The notes under the pieces: model-generated
Database searches by the model: none
Told to the model about the DNA's origin: nothing
What the model saw: the letters and a program-made list of their open reading frames with translations, nothing else
In this document: one piece after another, positions 25,531 through 33,494 of the stretch
Numbering within the stretch: the stretch's first letter is position 1
Layout of the letters: each line of letters begins with the position of its first letter
Position numbers and translations under genes: made by a program
NCBI GenBank assembly: GCA_003153875.1
Contig: PMBY01000509.1
Span: forward strand, 1-46,290
Direction of reading: 5' to 3'
Source: Myxococcales bacterium
Lineage (GTDB): Bacteria; Myxococcota; Polyangia; Fen-1088
Length of the DNA stretch: 46,290 bases

Positions 25531-26787
25531 ATGAAGGACGCAAGGATTCTGGCAGTTTTTGGTATCTTGCTGATCGGCACAACGATGGCCGCTGGCTCTG
25601 ACACATTTGCGCAGGGCGGGGGTCTTCAATGTAAGGACGTGTCGAACCCGGTTTTCATGGGCGGCACAACCGCGGTGTTGCCCGTGATTCGACACCTCGG
25701 CGCCAAGCTGAAGGCGGCCGGTGCTATCACTCTTCTGTGGAACGAGAACAGCGAAGGATGCTCGTCTGTGGCTCAGTTGGCTAACAAGCCAAACAACCTA
25801 GTCAGGCCCACCTTCTCCAGCTACGACGAGGTCGGCACCGGCCGCACCAGCACGATCGTGACCGCGAATTGCGCTGGAACCCTGGACCAAGTTCCGGACC
25901 TGGTCATCAACGACACCTTTTGGACGAGTTGCTATTATTCCTATGGCGGGACGACCTCGGGAGTGGCAACACCCTTGCCCTCGAGCCTCAAGGAGTTTTT
26001 TGGACCTGTGCAGGGCTTGGTTCCTATCGTGGCCAAGAGCTACCAATACTACTTCGACATCATGGCGGAGGAACTGCTGGACCTATACGTCTGCGGCGCA
26101 AGCGGGAAGATCCTGACCTTCCTCGATGATTCCTTCGTCTACAACTACGACGGCGAAACGAGCGGGATCCGCGAACTGTTTGCTCGGGGCATTGGTGCGC
26201 CGAACGGCTCTATTCTTACGGTGGGCTCTGGCAACAACAACATCAACGCCCAGACGATGATCCAATATGTATCCTCCACGATTTCGCCGAGTGCGACGAT
26301 CGGGTACACCTCGACCGAGTTCTACGACGAGAGCCGCGCTTTGGTTAATGCGCTGAAGGTCCGCGGCGTGAATCAGCTCAAGGCCTATTGGCCTGATACC
26401 GACTCGACGAGCTTGGACAAGATCAACATCCGCGAGGGACGCTACACCATCCAAGGCGGCCTCAAGTTCGTGACTGAGGTCGATGCCAATGGCGTGCCCG
26501 TGAAGGCCAGAGCCAAGAAGATCATCGACTGGATGCAGGGGAATCCGGCAGCGGACCCGCTGCCTTTTGACGTCAACCAGGTATACGCCGAGCGGGGCGT
26601 GGTTCCCCAGTGTGCGATGCGGGTGACCAAGGATAGCGACCAGTCTTTGTTCAGGCACTACACCGACCCGGCGCCCTGCCATTGCAGCTTCGAGATGTTG
26701 GCCACGGGAACGACAAACTGCACACCTTGCTCGGCCTCATCGCCATGTGCAAAAGGCCAGTGCAGTCACGGATACTGCGAACAGTAG
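25531..26787 (+). CDS. PstS-like periplasmic substrate-binding protein
   Basis: ATG 25531 is preceded by GGAGG. The 418-aa product has a signal peptide, then FMGGTTAVLPVIRHLGAKL, an equivalent of the first ligand loop of PstS-like proteins. Later motifs are YDGETSGIRELFARGI (the SGT-type loop) and ASSTISPSATIGYTSTEF-like strands near the GYT position. The last ~40 residues are Cys-rich (CHCSF...CTPCSASSPCAKGQC). It opens a six-gene operon with an OprP-like porin and a TonB receptor, so a role in capturing phosphate or a similar oxyanion after outer-membrane entry, or at the surface, is plausible. It is a distant paralogue of 19763-21631. No ABC permease is present in the window. Confidence 0.72.
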   Translation: MKDARILAVFGILLIGTTMAAGSDTFAQGGGLQCKDVSNPVFMGGTTAVLPVIRHLGAKLKAAGAITLLWNENSEGCSSVAQLANKPNNLVRPTFSSYDEVGTGRTSTIVTANCAGTLDQVPDLVINDTFWTSCYYSYGGTTSGVATPLPSSLKEFFGPVQGLVPIVAKSYQYYFDIMAEELLDLYVCGASGKILTFLDDSFVYNYDGETSGIRELFARGIGAPNGSILTVGSGNNNINAQTMIQYVSSTISPSATIGYTSTEFYDESRALVNALKVRGVNQLKAYWPDTDSTSLDKINIREGRYTIQGGLKFVTEVDANGVPVKARAKKIIDWMQGNPAADPLPFDVNQVYAERGVVPQCAMRVTKDSDQSLFRHYTDPAPCHCSFEMLATGTTNCTPCSASSPCAKGQCSHGYCEQ

Positions 26788-26814
26788 GCGGCCCACGAGA
26801 GGGAGAACTCAGTT

Positions 26815-27144
26815 ATGTGCGGGCAAGTGACACGAGCGATTCTGACAGGCCTTCTGGGTGGCCTAGTGCTGGCTGGGTGTAGTTCGGGCGGCAAGTCGAA
26901 GGTGGACGGGCCTCCAGTACAGGTTTCAGACGCGGGGTCGCAGCCGGATGTTCCGTTCATCATGCAGGCAGAGGCTGGCACATCCACGCAGCCGGACGGT
27001 GACGACACAGACGACGCGGGATGCGACGAGGATGCCCATACCGAGGATTGGTGTATCAAGAACTGGTGGCCACCCAATGTCGGGGGCGGGACGCCTGTGA
27101 CGCGGCAGGAACCTGTCGACTACAACACCTGCAAGTCGCGATGA
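26815..27144 (+). CDS. Small lipoprotein
   Basis: This 109-aa product has a lipobox LAGC (Cys22), a Ser/Gly/Lys start to the mature protein, a disordered Asp/Gly/Pro-rich middle and a short C-terminal segment with two Cys residues and several Trp (DWCIKNWWPPN). I do not recognise the family. It lies 27 bp after the PstS-like gene and its TGA overlaps the ATG of the porin gene as ATGA, so it belongs to the operon. It might be an accessory subunit of the porin or receptor. Confidence 0.7.
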   Translation: MCGQVTRAILTGLLGGLVLAGCSSGGKSKVDGPPVQVSDAGSQPDVPFIMQAEAGTSTQPDGDDTDDAGCDEDAHTEDWCIKNWWPPNVGGGTPVTRQEPVDYNTCKSR

Positions 27145-28730
27145 GTGTGCCGTCGATGAAGCGTGAAGCGTCGGGGTTCGGCCCGCAGCAGTCGAGCCCC
27201 TGTGTGGCAGCGCTGCTGCTTGGACTGGTGGCCTACAGCGGCGCGGGCACCGCGCTCGCCCAGACCGGATCGGGAAGAAAGGCGAAGCCGGAGCCTGGGC
27301 CGGATCCGATTGCCGAGATCGAGAAGCTCAGGGCCGAGTTCGATCAAAAGCTCAAGGACCAGGAAGCTGCGGCCAAGGCGCGCGAAGAGGCGCTGCAAAA
27401 AGACCAAGCCGCAGCAGTTGAGGCCGCGCGGGACGAGGCGGACAAGCGCATGGCCGCGGATCGCAACGAGCGACAGGCCGAAGTTCTGCGCCTGCAAAAG
27501 GCGCTCGACGGGGCGGCTGCGCGCGAGGATGCGCGCGAGAAGAACGCGCCGCCCGCGGTGAAGGCGGGTATGGCCGGCGTGTCACTGTACAGCTATGTGC
27601 AGGCCGACTATCAAGTGCGCCAATCCTCCGAGGATCAGCTTGACCCCGTAAGCGGGCAGCCCCTGAATCAGGACCGGTTTCTTATTCGGCGCGCCCGCTT
27701 GGGCGTGACCCTGGATCGGCAATTCGGCGAGGGTCGGCTGGAGATCGACGGCAACACGGTGAACGGACCCCAGCTACGCCTGTTCGAGGTGGAAGCGTCC
27801 GCGAAATGGCCAGGCCGGGGCGACGGCGCCCCGCCCGTGGTCATGGGAACCATCGGCCTGTTCCGAATCCCGTTCGGGCGTGAAGTGCCGCAGGATGATC
27901 GCCGGCGCTTCTTCACGGAGCGAAGCACGGCAGCGCGGGCATTGTTTCCGGGCGAAGCCGATCTGGGCGCCAGGGTGGGCGGGGGCTGGCACTTTGTCCG
28001 GTATGTCCTGGCCCTGATGAACGGTCAGCCGCTCGGGGGCAATGGTTTCACCGGGCTCGACCCCAATCATCAGAAGGACATCGTTGGCCGTCTGGGTGTC
28101 GAGCAATCGCGGGGCCGGATCGATTTCGCAGGCGGAGTTTCCGGGCTGCGCGGAACGGGATTCCATCCGGGACCGACCGCGACCAAGCCGGCGCTTGTCT
28201 GGAACAATTCGAACGAGAACACCACCGTCGAGACAGACGAGATAAAAGGGAGCCCTGGTGTGGCCGCGGGGGCGTCGTCCAACTACACTCGCTTCGCTCT
28301 GGGCGCGGATCTGGCCTTGTCGGCGCGTCTGCCCTACCAACTGAAGACCAGCCTGGAGGCGGAGTTCTTTCTGGCCAACGACCTGGATCGGGGCGTCTTC
28401 CCCGCCGATCCAAAGGGAACCTTGGCCCGGAGCATGCGCGAACTCGGCTACTACCTGGCCTTGGTCCAGGAATTTGGGCGCTGGCGGCTAGGGGTGCGCT
28501 ACGACTACTACAATCCCGATCAGGATTCGAACAAGAACGCCAGGGGCACCCCGGTCCCGACCGATGTGAGCTACTCCACCATCGCGGTGGCCGCGGCCTG
28601 CGTGGCGTCCTGGGGCAGGCTGATCGTCGAGTACGACCGCAACCAAAACCATTTGGGCATCGACACGTCAGGCATGCCCGCCAATCTGGGCGACAATGCC
28701 TTCCTGGTTCGCGGCGAGGTGAGTTTCTAA
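27141..28730 (+). CDS. OprP/OprO-like outer-membrane porin with N-terminal coiled coil
   Basis: ATG 27141 overlaps the upstream stop (ATGA). The 529-aa product has a signal peptide (cut near ALA-Q), a long charged coiled coil at residues ~53-130 of the kind that trimerises porins or reaches peptidoglycan, and a beta-barrel with alternating strands and Arg-rich loops (QDRFLIRRARLGVTLDRQFGEGRLEID is typical of the phosphate-selective porin O/P family; only part is quoted by motif). It ends in EVSF, the terminal Phe needed for barrel assembly. The porin probably passes phosphate or another anion; selectivity cannot be read from sequence. Its stop overlaps the next start (TAATG). Confidence 0.82.
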   Translation: MSVPSMKREASGFGPQQSSPCVAALLLGLVAYSGAGTALAQTGSGRKAKPEPGPDPIAEIEKLRAEFDQKLKDQEAAAKAREEALQKDQAAAVEAARDEADKRMAADRNERQAEVLRLQKALDGAAAREDAREKNAPPAVKAGMAGVSLYSYVQADYQVRQSSEDQLDPVSGQPLNQDRFLIRRARLGVTLDRQFGEGRLEIDGNTVNGPQLRLFEVEASAKWPGRGDGAPPVVMGTIGLFRIPFGREVPQDDRRRFFTERSTAARALFPGEADLGARVGGGWHFVRYVLALMNGQPLGGNGFTGLDPNHQKDIVGRLGVEQSRGRIDFAGGVSGLRGTGFHPGPTATKPALVWNNSNENTTVETDEIKGSPGVAAGASSNYTRFALGADLALSARLPYQLKTSLEAEFFLANDLDRGVFPADPKGTLARSMRELGYYLALVQEFGRWRLGVRYDYYNPDQDSNKNARGTPVPTDVSYSTIAVAAACVASWGRLIVEYDRNQNHLGIDTSGMPANLGDNAFLVRGEVSF

Positions 28731-29674
28731 TGAGGAGCGCAACCAGCCGTCTGCTGGCGGTCTGGGCTCTGTGTGCCTTGTCGGCACCTGCTTGCCAGTG
28801 GTCGTCGAATTCGTCCTCCGGCCTCAACTCGTTGATTCGCGTGCAAGACGCCCAAGCGATGCCCGGTTCTATCGCAGGACCACCCGACAATTGCCCTGCT
28901 ACGGTGGTTCCGTTTCCCCGGAATTCCACGATCTTTCCCGGCGAGGTCAACAAGTCGATCAATGGTGATGTGGGGCCCGACGTGAACACGGTCGCGCTGG
29001 GCGTGGCCGGGGACAGTGCGTACTGGCTGGTGCCTGCCCTCATCACACCTTCGGGGGATCCTCACACGTCTAGCTTCACTGCCAGCCTGTCGTTGTCGCC
29101 CGCGCTGGCAACCAGCCCGCTGCTGCAGCCCGACCCGAATGACCCGTCGACGCTTGTGCTTCCCCTATCTCTCCGCGCGGTCAACCCGGCGGGGAACTTC
29201 GGATCAGCGGCGATTCAGTCGCTCGTCATGGGCCCGCAGCGCATTGATGGCACGCTGGTTGTCGCGCTTGACTGGAGCGCGCCGGTCGACCTGGATCTAC
29301 ACGTGCAGACTCCGCTCCTGGCCCCAAACGATGCGGGCGTGGTGACCGTCTGGGCCAAGGCGCGCAGCGCGGAGCCCAAGACCCCGGATGGCGGCGCAGA
29401 TGGCGTGCTGGATTTCGATTCCAACGAGGGTTGCCAGATCGATGGGCTCGACCGTGAGAACGTGGTGTGGACTTGGCAGCCGCCCTCGGGCCACTACATC
29501 GTGCGGGTGGACGCCTTTTCCCTGTGTGGACAGACGTCGGCTGCGTGGCACGCCATTGCCTATACCCCGCAGGCGACCCTGGGAGAAGCCTCGGGCGTGC
29601 TTACCGGCGCCGCCACCCGCGAGGCGCCCACCGCGGGCGCCGGCCTCACCGCCTTCGAGTTCGACTACTTCTAG
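28730..29674 (+). CDS. Lipoprotein with YfaP/DUF2135-like domain
   Basis: ATG 28730 shares its A with the porin TAA. The 314-aa product has a lipobox APAC (Cys22). The C-terminal half carries LDWSAPVDLDLHVQTP, then VLDFDSNEGCQIDG..RENVVWTWQPPSGHYIVRV. This is the pattern of DUF2135/YfaP domains, a beta-sandwich with DLDLH and acidic residues that could bind a metal. The N-terminal half has a cystine-like pair and no known motif. It sits between the porin and TonB-receptor genes, so it may be a periplasmic or surface partner of the uptake machinery. The function is unproven. Confidence 0.7.
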   Translation: MRSATSRLLAVWALCALSAPACQWSSNSSSGLNSLIRVQDAQAMPGSIAGPPDNCPATVVPFPRNSTIFPGEVNKSINGDVGPDVNTVALGVAGDSAYWLVPALITPSGDPHTSSFTASLSLSPALATSPLLQPDPNDPSTLVLPLSLRAVNPAGNFGSAAIQSLVMGPQRIDGTLVVALDWSAPVDLDLHVQTPLLAPNDAGVVTVWAKARSAEPKTPDGGADGVLDFDSNEGCQIDGLDRENVVWTWQPPSGHYIVRVDAFSLCGQTSAAWHAIAYTPQATLGEASGVLTGAATREAPTAGAGLTAFEFDYF

Positions 29675-29685
29675 GTTCCGAAACT

Positions 29686-32349
29686 ATGCGTTTCTTCGCA
29701 GTCGCCGCTGCCTTTGTCCTCGCGGCTGGGATTTCCCTGACGGCGCGGGGCCAGTCTCCCCCGAGCGAGGCCGGGGAAGCGGCCAAGGGCTTGCGGCCAC
29801 CCAAGCTGAGGAAGTTCGTCGAGGCGGTTTACCCCGAAGACAAGCGTGCCGCCGGCACGGGCGCCAAGGTGGTGCTTTCCATCGAAGTGGAAGACTCGGG
29901 GCGGGTGGGCGAGGTGGAGGTGGTGGTGCCTGCTGGTCCTGACTTTGACGCGGCGGCGGTGACGGCGGCCCGGCAGTTCGAGTTCGAGCCCGCCACCTTG
30001 GACGGCACGCCAGTGCCGGTGAAGATCCAGTATGCATACAAGTTTGTGGTCAAGGAAGTGCTGGTGCCCGTGGGCCCGCAGGTCAACTTCGAGGGCGTGG
30101 TGCTGGATCGCTTTAGCAAGGCTCCCTCGCGCGGGGTCAAGGTCAGGATCGTGGATCAAGGGGTCGAGGCGTCTACCGACCAGGATGGTGCCTTTGCCTT
30201 CACCGATGTGCCGCCCGGCCCGCATGTGATCGAGCTGTCATCGCGCGAGCTGGTGACCATCAAGACCGAAGAAATCATCACCAAGGGCAAGAAGAAGTCG
30301 GTCAAGTACATGGTCGAGGCCAAAGAGGCGGACGTGGACGAGGAAGCCGTGGTGCGAGCTCCGCGCATCAGAAAGGAAGTTGTCGAGACGCGGGTGCGCA
30401 CGGAGGAGGCCAAGCGCGTCCCCGGCACCCAGGGCGACACGCTCAAGGTGGTGCAGAACCTGCCCGGCGTGGGTCGATCCGCTTTCGGTTCCGGCGCGCT
30501 CATCGTGTGGGGATCGGCGCCGCAGGACACGCGGGTCAACGTCGACGGGGTCGAGATCCCGGTGCTGTACCACGTGGGTGGTATGCGCTCGACCATTAAC
30601 TCGGACCTGGTGCGTTCCATCGATCTGTCACCGGGCTCGTACGGGGCGGACTATGGCCGCGGGCTGGGCGGGCTGGTGCGCATAGAGCTGCAAGATCCCG
30701 GGCGCGAGGGCGTGCACGGCTACGTGGCTTCGGATGTGATGGACGTCTCGGGCATGGTCAGGGCGGCCATCACGCCCAATCTTCGACTGGCTGTGGCCGG
30801 CCGCCAGGGCTATCTCGACCAGACGCTGAAGGCCGCCGTGTCCAAGGACGTAGGCGACTTCTTTCCCATTCCTCGCTACGACGACTATCAAGTGCGGGCT
30901 TCGGCGACGCTGGGCAAGGACGAGGAGCTGTCCGCGACGTTTCTGGCATCGGACGATCATCTGCGCCGTGCCGTTCCTTCGTCCGATCCCATGGAAGTCA
31001 AGACCCAGGACCAGAATCTGCTCTACCGGCGTTTCATCGTTCGCTACACGCGCCTGTTTGCCGACGGTTCTAGCATTGTCGTCACGCCCTCTTTGGGATA
31101 CGACGACAACCAGCAGCAGTGGAACTTCGGCGGCACGCCCATGTTGCTGGACACCAGCGCCTGGCAGTATGCGCTGCGCGCCTCGTACCGGCGCCGGGTG
31201 GCAGACAAGGTCGTGCTTTCCATGGGCCTGGATTTCCAAGGGCGCAACAGCACGTCTGACCGTGTTGGATCCCTGGAACTGCCGGCCCGCGAAGGCGACA
31301 TCACGGTTTTCGGCCAGTCGCCCGGGACCGATCTGGCGTCCGATCACTGGAAGGTCAATCTACTGTCGGCCGCGCCCTATGTTTTTGCAGAGATCAACCT
31401 GGGCCGCTGGACCTTGACGCCTGGATTCCGGCTCGAGCCAACGTTGATCGACGGCAGCCTGCGGATTCCCCACACCTACCAGGCTCCGGACATCGGCTAC
31501 CGTCGCCTGGATCTGACCCGGAATCCATACTTCGGGCCACTGAACTGGCTGCCCAATCCAAGACTGTCGATCGCCTACCGGGCCACCCACAAGCTGACCT
31601 TCACAGCAGGCGCCGGAATCTACGGCCAGCCACCTGCGGTCGAGGATCTCAGCCCGGTCTTCGGCAATCCGAAGCTCTCCAGCTCGTCCGCGATTCACGT
31701 CAGCGGCGGAGCCTCGTACAAACTGACGGGAACCCTGTCCTTGGAGACCGTGGCTTTTTACAAGCGGCTCTACGACCTGGTAGCGCGCAGTGGACTGCCC
31801 TCGCCGCCCTTGAGCCAGTCGCTGCAGCAGTCCGGGATCGGTCGCAGTTATGGCGGGCAGGTGCTGTTGCGCCAGGAGCTGACCAAGGGGTTCTTCGGCT
31901 GGCTCAGCTACTCTCTCATCCGCAGCGAGCGCAAGGATCGGCCGGACAGCAACTGGCGTCTGTTTGACTACGACCAGACGCACGTGCTCGCGCTGCTGGC
32001 CAGCTACGAGATCACCCGCGGCTTCCAGGCTGGGGCGCGCTTCCGCTACACCATGGGCGCGCCGCGAACGCCAGTGTTGGGCGCCTACTTCAACGCCACT
32101 GCCCAGCAGTACGAGCCCATCTTCGGCGCACAGAATTCGATCCGTATCCCCGCCTTCTATTCGCTTGACCTGCGGGTGGAAAAGGCCTTCGTGTATCGGC
32201 GCCTTAAGTTCAACGTATTTGCCGATGTGCAGAATGTAACCAATCGCAAGAGCCCAGAGGAGATTATCTATAGTGCCGACTACAGCCAGCGGGGCTACAT
32301 CAACGGGCTACCAGTCTTGCCTGTGGTTGGGTTGCGAATGGAGTTCTGA
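29686..32349 (+). CDS. TonB-dependent receptor fused to an N-terminal TonB C-terminal domain
   Basis: I take ATG 29686 as the start (open frame reaches 29467 but runs through the upstream gene). The 887-aa product has a signal peptide, then a TonB C-terminal-type domain at residues ~40-122 (KVVLSIEVEDSGRVGEVEVV, AARQFEFEPATLDG). A carboxypeptidase-regulatory-like beta sandwich lies at ~130-195 (GVVLDRFSKAPSRGVKVRIVD), a plug at ~240-345 (GTQGDTLKVVQNLPGVGR, RVNVDGVEIPVLYHVGG) and a beta-barrel ending in LRMEF with a terminal Phe. Such fusions occur in myxobacteria and relatives. The receptor should import a ligand too large or scarce for the porin. Its stop and the next ATG overlap (TGATG). 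Confidence 0.88.
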   Translation: MRFFAVAAAFVLAAGISLTARGQSPPSEAGEAAKGLRPPKLRKFVEAVYPEDKRAAGTGAKVVLSIEVEDSGRVGEVEVVVPAGPDFDAAAVTAARQFEFEPATLDGTPVPVKIQYAYKFVVKEVLVPVGPQVNFEGVVLDRFSKAPSRGVKVRIVDQGVEASTDQDGAFAFTDVPPGPHVIELSSRELVTIKTEEIITKGKKKSVKYMVEAKEADVDEEAVVRAPRIRKEVVETRVRTEEAKRVPGTQGDTLKVVQNLPGVGRSAFGSGALIVWGSAPQDTRVNVDGVEIPVLYHVGGMRSTINSDLVRSIDLSPGSYGADYGRGLGGLVRIELQDPGREGVHGYVASDVMDVSGMVRAAITPNLRLAVAGRQGYLDQTLKAAVSKDVGDFFPIPRYDDYQVRASATLGKDEELSATFLASDDHLRRAVPSSDPMEVKTQDQNLLYRRFIVRYTRLFADGSSIVVTPSLGYDDNQQQWNFGGTPMLLDTSAWQYALRASYRRRVADKVVLSMGLDFQGRNSTSDRVGSLELPAREGDITVFGQSPGTDLASDHWKVNLLSAAPYVFAEINLGRWTLTPGFRLEPTLIDGSLRIPHTYQAPDIGYRRLDLTRNPYFGPLNWLPNPRLSIAYRATHKLTFTAGAGIYGQPPAVEDLSPVFGNPKLSSSSAIHVSGGASYKLTGTLSLETVAFYKRLYDLVARSGLPSPPLSQSLQQSGIGRSYGGQVLLRQELTKGFFGWLSYSLIRSERKDRPDSNWRLFDYDQTHVLALLASYEITRGFQAGARFRYTMGAPRTPVLGAYFNATAQQYEPIFGAQNSIRIPAFYSLDLRVEKAFVYRRLKFNVFADVQNVTNRKSPEEIIYSADYSQRGYINGLPVLPVVGLRMEF

Positions 32350-33377
32350 TGAAAACCATGAGCATCAGAGCCTTGCTGCTCTTCGTTCTGGTTCCTGCCT
32401 GCAAGCCGCAGGTCGGTTCGCCCATTTCCCTGATCAGCGGACCGGCGATTCTGGCGGTGAAAGGCGAGCCCGCAGAGGTCGATCCCAAGGCCGCGGATCC
32501 GACCGTGCACTACGAGGCACTGGCCGTCGATTTGGACGGCCGCGTACCCGGGCCGACCGCCGATATCACGTCGCCCCTGCTCTGGGCCACGTGCAACCAA
32601 CCCAAGCCACCGACCGAGAGCAACTCGGTGAGTTCCGCCTGCCTGGACCAGAATGCCTTGCCCGGCACGGCAGGGGATTCGCCCGATACCTACTCTGCAC
32701 CAGCTCCGTCGGACTCTTGCACCCTGTTCGGTCCGCTGCCACCGCCGCCGATTGGGGACCAGCCACCCATCCGGCCGCGGGATCCCGACGTCACGGGCGG
32801 ATACTACTTGCCCGTGCGGTTGAGCTTGCCGGTCCCTGAGAACCTGCGTCGTGTTGGCATGGCTACCGAGGATTCGATCGTCGGTTTCCAGCTGCAGCGC
32901 ATCTACTGCGGCCTAGCCAATGCCGGGGGCGGATTCATAGCCCAGTACACAAAGGACTACACGCTCAACCAGAACCCCGTGATTGCCTCGTTGACGTTGC
33001 AGCGGCCCGGTGCCGATCCGGTCGAGGTGCCCCCGGTCTCAGCCGGGGGCGCGCCGTTCCCAGTTGCGGCTGGGCAGACGGTCTCGTTGAGGGCTAGCTG
33101 GCCAGCCGACTCGGTGGAGAGTTACCCCGCTTTGGATGTGCTCACTCAAACGCTTGTCACTCATAACGAAGCCATGCGGGTTTCCTGGTACGCGACGGCA
33201 GGTTCTTTTGAACACGACATCACCGGCCGGAGCGAATTTGAAAACACAACAACCTTCGCCGAGAACACCTGGACACCCGGCGCTCCAGGCCAGGTTCCGG
33301 TCCATATGTGGGTCGTGCTGCACGACAGCCGCGGCGGCACCGATTTCGCCAGCTACGACCTTGAAGTTACGCCCTGA
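32349..33377 (+). CDS. Lipoprotein, last gene of the porin/TonB operon
   Basis: ATG 32349 overlaps the receptor TGA. The 342-aa product has a lipobox VPAC (Cys18) and no recognised domain in its first two thirds. It contains a Pro-rich stretch (FGPLPPPPIGDQPP) and four or more Cys residues. The last ~120 residues look Ig-like (RVSWYATAGSFEHD, VVLHDSRGGTDFASYDLEV). It is probably exposed at the outer membrane as an accessory subunit of the receptor, as lipoprotein partners often are for TonB receptors (SusD-like in role, not in sequence). Specific function unknown. Confidence 0.72.
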   Translation: MKTMSIRALLLFVLVPACKPQVGSPISLISGPAILAVKGEPAEVDPKAADPTVHYEALAVDLDGRVPGPTADITSPLLWATCNQPKPPTESNSVSSACLDQNALPGTAGDSPDTYSAPAPSDSCTLFGPLPPPPIGDQPPIRPRDPDVTGGYYLPVRLSLPVPENLRRVGMATEDSIVGFQLQRIYCGLANAGGGFIAQYTKDYTLNQNPVIASLTLQRPGADPVEVPPVSAGGAPFPVAAGQTVSLRASWPADSVESYPALDVLTQTLVTHNEAMRVSWYATAGSFEHDITGRSEFENTTTFAENTWTPGAPGQVPVHMWVVLHDSRGGTDFASYDLEVTP

Positions 33378-33390
33378 CGGCACTCTGTAA

Positions 33391-33408
33391 GTGAACGAAT
33401 TGTGACAA
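33391..33408 (-). promoter_or_regulatory. PHO-box-like pair (weak)
   Basis: On the minus strand TTGTCAC (33408-33402) and CGTTCAC (33397-33391) lie 11 bp apart. The orientation faces away from the gene at 33495, so this is a weaker candidate than the others. Confidence 0.3.
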
Positions 33409-33494
33409 CTCATGCCTGGAGACGTAGCGCAAGCGTAACAGACGCGCAACGCTAAATAGCGGATTATCCAACCGCGGCACGGGAGAATGCCGGC

